A DNA stretch of 64,000 nucleotides from Prevotella sp. oral taxon 475 (GTDB lineage Bacteria > Bacteroidota > Bacteroidia > Bacteroidales > Bacteroidaceae). The notes beneath the pieces were generated by a model, which saw only the letters and a list, made by a program, of their open reading frames with translations, was not told the origin of the DNA and did not search any database. Positions 45,606 to 52,740 of the stretch are shown in pieces (positions within the stretch are counted from its first letter, which is position 1; every line of letters begins with the position of its first letter). The position numbers and the translations under genes were made by a program. The stretch is taken from positions 722,001-786,000 of the forward strand of contig NZ_CP072334.1 in NCBI RefSeq assembly GCF_018127805.1. The letters are read 5' to 3'.

Positions 45606-46262
45606 ATGCAAACAGCATATCACACATATAGCTCATATCAACCGCTATTTCATAAAAGTAGGCGGATAAATGATAATTTAGAGCAACAGGCTCAGGCTTT
45701 GTTCAACGAAATGTTTCCCCATATTACTGAAGGAGAAAATATGATAGGGGATCTAATTATGCCTAAACGCGGAAAAGGACTCCTTTCCAAGAATGCAATA
45801 AAAGGAGATATACTAGTAGTCGCTGGAGGTATAGAACCTGCAACATACCATAACCAAGCTAATACGACAGCTCCTGTTTTAACAATAGCAGCATCAGGAG
45901 CTAATGCTGGGTATATAAATTTATGGCATATTCCTGTTTGGGCCTCAGATTCTTCTTACATTGATGATTCGATAACTCCAAATGTATATTTTTGGTATAT
46001 CATGCTAAAGAAAAGACAAAAGGAAATATTTGATGCACAAGTAGGTTCTGCGCAGCCACATATTTATCCTAAACATATAGCAGAACTGCCCATGAATGTT
46101 GTCTTTGTTGAAAAAATAGCAGAATATAATGAGATTGTTACACCTATATTCGAGAAAAAAGGACAACTTTTTCTCGAAAGTAAGCGTTTAACATCACTTC
46201 GTGATACGCTTCTTCCCAAACTGATGTCTGGCGAGCTGAAAATTAATGATATAAACAACTAA
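45606..46262 (+). pseudogene. hsdS: Headless hsdS cassette (second target-recognition domain only)
   Basis: 218 aa from an opportunistic ATG. The first 18 residues are unrelated to HsdS. After the 18-bp junction (RRINDNL) the sequence follows the central conserved helix (EQQAQALF), then a target-recognition domain (GDLIMPKRGKGLLSKNAIKGDILVVAGGIEPATYH, then PHIYPKHIAELP) and the C-terminal conserved helix (LTSLRDTLLPKLMSGELKINDINN). It lacks the first recognition domain and so cannot be a whole HsdS. It reads as a silent donor of a second domain. The last 91 bp are identical to the end of the full hsdS. Confidence 0.85.
45663..45706 (+). repeat. hsdS junction repeat, site A
   Basis: Begins CGGATAAATGATAATTTA and continues GAGCAACAGGCTCAGGC, matching site B (46783-46826) with one mismatch. 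Homology to full hsdS genes starts exactly at its first base; upstream DNA is unrelated. Confidence 0.9.
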
Positions 46263-46272
46263 ATTCCCATTT

Positions 46273-47523
46273 ATGGAAGAGTGGAGAAAATATAAGTTAA
46301 AGGATTTTATAGAATTTAATCCCAAAGAAAAAGTACCCCAAGGAGAACTCTGTAGAAAGATTTCTATGGATCAAATAACTCCGTTTACTCGTTTTGTAGA
46401 ATCTAACATATATGAAGTATATAAGGGAGGAGCAAAATTTAGAAACTATGATACTATTATGGCACGTATCACACCATGCTTAGAAAATGGGAAAACTGCT
46501 TATATTTCATCGCTACATCCTGAAGAAGTTGCCGTTGGCTCAACTGAGTATATCGTTTTGCGGAAGCGAGAAAACATTAGTGACAGTAAATTTATCTTCT
46601 ATTTAGCTATATCTCCAATTGTTCGTGACATTGCGATAAAATCTATGGTTGGCTCATCTGGTAGACAAAGAGTTCAACAAGATGTATTAGAAAATTATGA
46701 AATTCCTATACCATCGCTACCTATGCAAAAGAATATTGCTCACATTCTTTCTGTATTAGATGATAAAATCGAGCTTAATAAACGGATAAATGATAATTTA
46801 GAGCAACAGGCTCAGGCGTTGTTCAAGTCGTGGTTTGTGGATTTTGAGCCCTTCTTAAGAGAAGAATTTTTCAAATCAGATTCTCTCTTTGGAGACATTC
46901 CTGTAGGATGGCATATTGTAGCAATAAAAGATCTATCTGTTTACATAACAGATTATGTTGCTAATGGTAGCTTTGCTTCATTAAGGGAGAATGTACGACT
47001 ATACGATAAGCCGAATTATGCACATTTTATTAGAAATACAGATTTAAAAGCTGAATCTTATAAAATGTATGTTGATAAACATTCTTATGAATTTCTTTCA
47101 AAGTCTGTATTAGAGGGTGGTGAAATAATTATATCGAATGTTGGTGATGTTGGTAGTGTCTTTCTCTGTCCAAAATTGGAAAAGCCAATGACTTTAGGAA
47201 ATAATATTATACTTCTTAGACCTAAGAAAGACTATTTGACGCTTTATTTGTATATGTTATTTAAAGGTGGGATTGGACAGCATCTTATTGATGGTGTTAC
47301 GGGTGGATCTGCCCAAAGGAAGTTTAATAAGACTGATTTTAAGTCTATAAAAGTTATGATGCCACCTGTGAATATACTTATTAAATTTGATAGAATTGTA
47401 AAACCTATATTTTCTAAAATAGAGGAAAATAGAGACGAAATTTCACGTTTGACATCACTTCGTGATACGCTTCTTCCCAAACTGATGTCTGGCGAGCTGA
47501 AAATTAATGATATAAACAACTAA
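46273..47523 (+). CDS. hsdS: Type I restriction-modification specificity subunit
   Basis: 416 aa, complete. Target-recognition domain 1 covers about residues 1-155, the central conserved helix is LSVLDDKIELNKRINDNLEQQAQALFKSWFVDFEPF (about 158-193), domain 2 covers about 200-380 and the final helix is RLTSLRDTLLPKLMSGELKINDINN. The protein directs HsdM and HsdR to a bipartite DNA sequence. The junction repeat lies inside the central helix, so recombination there would change which two domains are joined. Confidence 0.94.
   Translation: MEEWRKYKLKDFIEFNPKEKVPQGELCRKISMDQITPFTRFVESNIYEVYKGGAKFRNYDTIMARITPCLENGKTAYISSLHPEEVAVGSTEYIVLRKRENISDSKFIFYLAISPIVRDIAIKSMVGSSGRQRVQQDVLENYEIPIPSLPMQKNIAHILSVLDDKIELNKRINDNLEQQAQALFKSWFVDFEPFLREEFFKSDSLFGDIPVGWHIVAIKDLSVYITDYVANGSFASLRENVRLYDKPNYAHFIRNTDLKAESYKMYVDKHSYEFLSKSVLEGGEIIISNVGDVGSVFLCPKLEKPMTLGNNIILLRPKKDYLTLYLYMLFKGGIGQHLIDGVTGGSAQRKFNKTDFKSIKVMMPPVNILIKFDRIVKPIFSKIEENRDEISRLTSLRDTLLPKLMSGELKINDINN
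46783..46826 (+). repeat. hsdS junction repeat, site B
   Basis: Inside the central helix of the full hsdS. Homology to site A extends downstream and to site C upstream; all three share only the 18 bp CGGATAAATGATAATTTA. Confidence 0.9.
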
Positions 47524-47542
47524 ATTCCCATTTATGGAAGAG
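47452..47542 (+). repeat. 91-bp perfect direct repeat at the end of hsdS
   Basis: Identical to 46191-46281. It covers the last 23 codons of hsdS, the stop, the short spacer and the first nine bases of the next gene (ATGGAAGAG). So the full hsdS and the fic gene begin with the same codons. Confidence 0.95.
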
Positions 47543-48427
47543 AAGAAAGAACAACATAAGAAATCAATTCGCTTCTTCAACGACCGTGAAGTACGTGCCG
47601 TATGGGATGAAGAAAATAATTGTTGGTGGTTTTCTGCAACAGACATTGTGCGTGCCATTAACGATGAGCCTGACTACACCAAAGCTGGTAACTATTGGCG
47701 TTGGCTAAAACGTAAGTTGAAACAAGAAGGCATTGAACCCGTGAGTACTACTCACAGCTTTAAATTTGAAGCACCAGATGGCAAGATGCGTATTGCAGAT
47801 GTCCTTGATAGTGAAGGAGTGACTTTATTAGCAAAGCACTATCCTAACAATCGAGCAAATGAGTTCCTTGATTGGTTTACATATAGTGATAACACATTGG
47901 ATGGTCAAAGTCGAAAAAAAGCATATCAGTTATATGAAAGTGGTTTGCTGAAAAGTCTTGAGCCTGGCAGCATACAATGTTTACAACAGATTCATGCCTA
48001 TCTCTTTGGAGGTCTTTACGACTTTGCAGGACAAATCCGAACTAAGAATATATCCAAAGGAGGTTTCACTTTCGCTAATTGTATGCACTTCCCTGCTACG
48101 CTACAAACGATTGAAAGAATGCCAGAAAACACCTTCGACGAAATAATGGATAAGTATGTCGAAATGAACGTAGCTCATCCATTTATGGAAGGTAATGGAC
48201 GAAGCACTCGCATCTGGCTTGATCTCATGCTGAGGCGTTCTCTCAAGCGGTGTGTGGATTGGAGTCAAATAGACAAAAACGAGTATTTGTCGGCAATGCG
48301 TGAGAGTGTGTCTGATAATATGCACATTAAGACTTTAGTAGAGTCTGCACTCACAACAAAGATTGACGACAGAGAAATGTTTATAAAGGGCATAGACTAT
48401 TCATATTATTATGAACAAAATGATTGA
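47534..48427 (+). CDS. Fic-domain protein with BRO-like N-terminus
   Basis: 297 aa. The N-terminal 110 residues (IRFFNDREVRAVWDEENNCWWFSATDIVRAI, then GKMRIADVLDSEGVTLLAKHYPNNRA) resemble the BRO-N/RhuM-type DNA-binding domain. The C-terminal part is a Fic domain with the complete active site HPFMEGNGRSTR (about residues 213-224), which transfers AMP or another nucleotide part to a target protein. A Fic gene sitting between hsdS cassettes is a recurring arrangement in type I loci, possibly as a toxin-like or regulatory part. Its ATG lies within the 91-bp repeat shared with hsdS starts. Confidence 0.88.
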   Translation: MEEKKEQHKKSIRFFNDREVRAVWDEENNCWWFSATDIVRAINDEPDYTKAGNYWRWLKRKLKQEGIEPVSTTHSFKFEAPDGKMRIADVLDSEGVTLLAKHYPNNRANEFLDWFTYSDNTLDGQSRKKAYQLYESGLLKSLEPGSIQCLQQIHAYLFGGLYDFAGQIRTKNISKGGFTFANCMHFPATLQTIERMPENTFDEIMDKYVEMNVAHPFMEGNGRSTRIWLDLMLRRSLKRCVDWSQIDKNEYLSAMRESVSDNMHIKTLVESALTTKIDDREMFIKGIDYSYYYEQND

Positions 48428-48435
48428 TTTTCATC

Positions 48436-48975
48436 ATGGAAGAGTGGAAAGAATATAAACTATATGAAATAGGTAGAATTGTAGGCGGTGCAACTCCTCC
48501 TACAAAAGATAGTGCAAATTACGATGGAGAAATCTCTTGGATTACTCCAAAAGACTTGTCTAATTTTACAGGAAGATATATTCAAAAAGGAGAAAGGTCT
48601 ATAACACAAAAAGGATTTGAAAGTAGTTCATGCCAAATATTACCTAAAGGAAGTATTTTGTTTTCTTCTAGAGCCCCTATTGGTTATATTGCAATTGCAG
48701 CAAATGAGTTATGTACAAATCAAGGGTTTAAGAGCATCATACCAGATAACAATCTCGTAAACAATCTCTTTTTGTATTATTTACTAAAATACAACAAAGA
48801 GGAGATAGAAAGTTTAGGAAGTGGTACAACTTTCAAAGAAGTTTCTGCTAAAGTGATGCAAAACTTTGATATAAAAATACCTTGTATTCAAACTCAAAAA
48901 AAAATTGCAGATATTCTTTCTTCTTTAGATGACAAAATCGAACTCAATCGACGGATAAATGATAATTTAAATTAA
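48436..48975 (+). pseudogene. hsdS: Tailless hsdS cassette (first target-recognition domain only)
   Basis: 179 aa. It starts MEEWKEYKLYEIGRIVGG, holds one target-recognition domain and the first half of the central helix (SSLDDKIELNRRINDNLN), then stops right after the 18-bp junction. It lacks the second domain, so it is the mirror of the cassette at 45606. Joined at the junction to a second domain it would make a new HsdS. The start at 48436 matches other hsdS starts; an upstream ATG at 48424 is less likely. Confidence 0.87.
48952..48969 (+). repeat. hsdS junction repeat, site C
   Basis: CGGATAAATGATAATTTA, identical to the first 18 bp of sites A and B and in the same orientation. Homology to hsdS ends at its last base. 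Confidence 0.9.
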
Positions 48976-48983
48976 GATTAATT

Positions 48984-49619
48984 ATGCAGTGGACAAGAGA
49001 ATATATTGCAAAAGAACCAAGTCTTAGGACTTTTGAAACGCATATTTCAACAATAGAAAACAATGTTGAGATTAATCCTTCTTTGTGCGTTGAAGTAAGC
49101 AAAAGTCTGACTGAAGCACTTTGCAAAATAATTCTCACTAATCAAAATACAACGTACAAAGATGATATTTCATTTAATGGTTTAGTAAAACAGACCTTAG
49201 AACATCTTATAAAACAGACTGGAAAGGAAATAGTTGGTCTATCTGAACTATGCCGTAAAATTTCTGCTATCGCTCAATCGATTGCAGAGATACGAAATAA
49301 TGCAGGATTTGCTTCACATGGTTTGGATGTTTTGCATCCTCAGATAGACAAATCACTATCCCTACTGATATACAAAACAACAGAGGTACTCTGTGGGTTC
49401 ATTTTACATTTTTATTTCAGTTATGCCCACCACACTAACCAAAGATTAATTTATCAAGATTGTGAGTGCTTTAATGATTGGTTTGATGAAGAAAATCCAT
49501 TAGAAGTAGGAGGCGTACACTTATCAGCATCAGAGGCTCTTTACAACTTAGATTATCAAGCTTATAAAGCTAACTATATAGATTATTTAGAATTTCTTTT
49601 AGAAATGAATGAACAATAA
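48984..49619 (+). CDS. Abortive-infection-like protein
   Basis: 211 aa. The middle part (CRKISAIAQSIAEIRNNAGFASHGLDVL) resembles the Abi_C domain of abortive-infection proteins, where an RN...HG motif is conserved. N-terminal residues form a helical region (PSLCVEVSKSLTEALCKIIL). It lies 8 bp after the tailless hsdS and 12 bp before hsdR, in one operon. Possible roles are a defence effector or an accessory to the restriction system. The match is by motif only. Confidence 0.65.
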   Translation: MQWTREYIAKEPSLRTFETHISTIENNVEINPSLCVEVSKSLTEALCKIILTNQNTTYKDDISFNGLVKQTLEHLIKQTGKEIVGLSELCRKISAIAQSIAEIRNNAGFASHGLDVLHPQIDKSLSLLIYKTTEVLCGFILHFYFSYAHHTNQRLIYQDCECFNDWFDEENPLEVGGVHLSASEALYNLDYQAYKANYIDYLEFLLEMNEQ

Positions 49620-49631
49620 AAATAAAATACA

Positions 49632-52600
49632 ATGCCCTTCACAGAAGATAATTACGAAAAAGCACTAATTTCCCTCTTTGAGGGAATGGGGTATCAATAT
49701 CTGTACGGTCCAGATATTGAAAGAGATTACTATGTGCCTTATTATGAAGCACAATTAGAAGAAAGTCTGCAAACTATTAATCCAAAGAAGCCACATGCAG
49801 CCATTAACGAAGCGATTATCAAACTACGCAATATTGATATGGGTAGTTTGGCGCAGCGTAATGAAACTTTTACAGACTATTTGCAGCATGGCATAGAAGT
49901 TTCTTATTTCAATGGCAAGGAAATGCGCAATGAAATGGTTTATTTGATAGACTTTGAGCATACGGACAAAAATACTTTTCAAGTTATCAATCAATGGACA
50001 TTCATTGAAAATGCAGAGAAACGTGCCGATATCATTGTATTTGTGAATGGTTTACCATTGGCGGTTGTAGAATTAAAATCACCTTCCCGTGAAGAGACGG
50101 ACGCTTCAGAAGCATATCTTCAACTCCGCAATTATATGAAAGATATACCATCGTTGTTCTCTTTCAACATGTTCTGTGTAATGAGCGATATGGCTCTTTC
50201 CAAAGCTGGAACAATTACCAGCAAGGAAGATCGCTACATGGAATGGAAAACAAAAGATGGCAATTATGAAAGTACAGAATTTGTCGATTATGATACATTC
50301 TTTGAAGGAATATTTCAAAGGGAACGACTCTTAGACATAATCAAGAACTTTATCTGTTTTTCCAAAGAAGAAAAAGGGAGTGCCAAGATATTAGCAGGGT
50401 ATCATCAGTATTTTGCAGTGAAGAAAGCCATCGAACGTACCAAACATGCTGCGGTAAGTAATGGTAAAATCGGTGTATTCTGGCATACGCAAGGCAGCGG
50501 AAAATCATTGTCAATGATTTTCTACGCTCACTTGCTTCAACAAGAGTTATCTCAGCCCACAATAGTTGTGATTACCGACCGAAACGATTTAGACGATCAA
50601 CTTTATAACCAATTCTCTAAATGTAAGGAGTTCTTGCGCCAAACTCCAATACAAGCCAATAGTCGTGAGAATCTAAAAGAACTATTAAGTGGACGAGAGG
50701 CTAATGGCATTATCTTCACAACCATGCAGAAGTTTGAGGAGTCTGACGAACCTTTGTCAGAGCGAAGAAATATTATCGTGATGACTGATGAGGCACATAG
50801 AGGACAATATGGTTTTGAGGAAAAAGTCGACGCCACTACAGGTAAGGTCTCTATCGGCACGGCAAGAATCATTCACAATTCACTACCCAATGCTTCATAT
50901 ATTGGCTTTACTGGTACACCTATTTCTACCAAAGACCGAGATACCGTAGAGGTTTTTGGCGATTACATTGATATTTATGACATGACGCAGGCGGTTAATG
51001 ACGGTGCTACTTGTCCTGTATATTATGAATCTAGAGTTATCAATCTAAATCTTGACGATGTAACCTTGCAAGCCCTTGATGACGAATATGAACTGTTGGC
51101 TGAAGAAGGTGCAACGACAGAACAGATAGAGAAAAGCAAGAAGGAGATGTCGCACTTGGAAGAGATACTCGGTGCACCAGCTACCATCGATTCTCTTTGC
51201 CAAGACATTCTCAAACACTATGAGGAAAACCGTCAATATGAATTGACAGGTAAGGCAATGATAGTGGCATATTCGCGTCCCATAGCGATGAGCATTTATC
51301 ATCAACTGTTGGAACTTCGCCCAAAATGGACGGATAAAGTGAACGTTGTCATGACGGGCAGCAACCAAGACCCAGAAGAATGGCACGACATTATCGGAAA
51401 CAAGCAGTATAAGAAAGAACTTGCCAAACGATTTAAGGATGACAACGATCCGATGAAGATTGCTATTGTGGTCGATATGTGGCTCACAGGCTTCGACGTT
51501 CCCTCATTGGCTACTATGTATGTTTACAAACCAATGAGCGGACATAACCTAATGCAAGCCATTGCACGAGTGAACCGTGTATTCAATGGCAAAGTGGGTG
51601 GATTGGTTGTTGACTATATCGGTATTGCCAAAGCTTTGAAAGAAGCCATGCGTGATTATACGGGACGCGACAGAAAGAACTTTGGAAACCCAGACATCAA
51701 AGGCATGGCATTTACAAAGTTTAAAGAGAAGTTAGAAGTGTGCCAAGACTTATTTCATGGTTATAATTATAGTAAGTTCCACACAGGGACAGATGCTGAC
51801 CGTGCTAAATTGATCAAAGGTGGTGTAAACTTTATGTTGGCAACCGACAAACAAGAACAGTTACCGCTCTATATGAAAGAAGCTGCCTTGCTGCACAATT
51901 CCATCACTCTTTGCCGAAGCCTGTTGAATGAAGAGCAACGCTTCTTAGCTGCATTCTTTGAAACTGTGCGCACTTTGCTCTCCCGAATGACAGATAAAGG
52001 AAAAGTTTCGAAGAAAGAAATTAATGCTCGTATCAGTGAATTGCTGAAACAAAGTGTAAAAAGTGAAGGTGTAATCAATCTTTTCTCTGATGTTAAAGCC
52101 GAATTTTCCCTCTTTGATACAGCCTTCTTAGATGAAATTTCTAAGATGAAAGAAAAAAATATAGCTGTAGAACTGCTTAAAAAGTTATTAGCAGAGAAAG
52201 TGGCACTCTATCAAAAGACCAATATCGTGCAGTCAGAGAAATTCTCTGACCTGCTCAATCGTTCTTTATCCAACTATTTGAAAGGATTACTCACCAATGA
52301 AGAAGTTATCCAAGAACTTTTGCAGTTGGCAAAAGAGATTGCTTCGGCCGATTCAGCAGCTAATGAACTTGGACTCACTCCTGAAGAAAAGTCATTCTAT
52401 GATGCCTTGATCAAACCGCAAGCAGTTCACGACTTCTATAGTAATGAAGAATTGGTAGCTATGACAAAAGAACTCACCGACTCTCTACGTAAGAACCGCA
52501 CTATCGACTGGCAAAAGAAAGAGTCTGCCCGTGCAGGTATGCGCAGAATGATTAAGCACCTACTTAAGAAATATCATTACCCACCAGAGGAAGCTGCCAA

Positions 52601-52727
52601 TGCACTGGAAACTGTCATCAAACAATGTGAGCAGTGGACGGATAATGAACAAGAGAATTATTCAACAAAATCAGCCAGGATATATGAAATCCACGAGGAA
52701 GACATACAAATGGTTGCAGAACCATAA
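49632..52727 (+). CDS. hsdR: Type I restriction enzyme, endonuclease and translocase subunit
   Basis: 1031 aa. The N-terminal nuclease domain has the PD-(D/E)xK core (KRADIIVFVNGLPLAVVELKSP, about residues 130-152). The helicase part has Walker A in FWHTQGSGKSLSMIF (about 288-302), Walker B in IIVMTDEAHRGQYG, and TGTPI and YVYKPMSGHNLMQAIARVNRVF further on. The C-terminal part is helical and binds HsdM/HsdS. It is intact, so the island should encode a working type I enzyme. An associated gene follows 13 bp later. Confidence 0.96.
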   Translation: MPFTEDNYEKALISLFEGMGYQYLYGPDIERDYYVPYYEAQLEESLQTINPKKPHAAINEAIIKLRNIDMGSLAQRNETFTDYLQHGIEVSYFNGKEMRNEMVYLIDFEHTDKNTFQVINQWTFIENAEKRADIIVFVNGLPLAVVELKSPSREETDASEAYLQLRNYMKDIPSLFSFNMFCVMSDMALSKAGTITSKEDRYMEWKTKDGNYESTEFVDYDTFFEGIFQRERLLDIIKNFICFSKEEKGSAKILAGYHQYFAVKKAIERTKHAAVSNGKIGVFWHTQGSGKSLSMIFYAHLLQQELSQPTIVVITDRNDLDDQLYNQFSKCKEFLRQTPIQANSRENLKELLSGREANGIIFTTMQKFEESDEPLSERRNIIVMTDEAHRGQYGFEEKVDATTGKVSIGTARIIHNSLPNASYIGFTGTPISTKDRDTVEVFGDYIDIYDMTQAVNDGATCPVYYESRVINLNLDDVTLQALDDEYELLAEEGATTEQIEKSKKEMSHLEEILGAPATIDSLCQDILKHYEENRQYELTGKAMIVAYSRPIAMSIYHQLLELRPKWTDKVNVVMTGSNQDPEEWHDIIGNKQYKKELAKRFKDDNDPMKIAIVVDMWLTGFDVPSLATMYVYKPMSGHNLMQAIARVNRVFNGKVGGLVVDYIGIAKALKEAMRDYTGRDRKNFGNPDIKGMAFTKFKEKLEVCQDLFHGYNYSKFHTGTDADRAKLIKGGVNFMLATDKQEQLPLYMKEAALLHNSITLCRSLLNEEQRFLAAFFETVRTLLSRMTDKGKVSKKEINARISELLKQSVKSEGVINLFSDVKAEFSLFDTAFLDEISKMKEKNIAVELLKKLLAEKVALYQKTNIVQSEKFSDLLNRSLSNYLKGLLTNEEVIQELLQLAKEIASADSAANELGLTPEEKSFYDALIKPQAVHDFYSNEELVAMTKELTDSLRKNRTIDWQKKESARAGMRRMIKHLLKKYHYPPEEAANALETVIKQCEQWTDNEQENYSTKSARIYEIHEEDIQMVAEP

Positions 52728-52740
52728 AATATAAGATAAT

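Noticed and set aside
45606..48975. hsdS inversion system with inverted repeats
   Set aside because: All junction repeats and all cassettes lie in the same orientation; I found no inverted copy.
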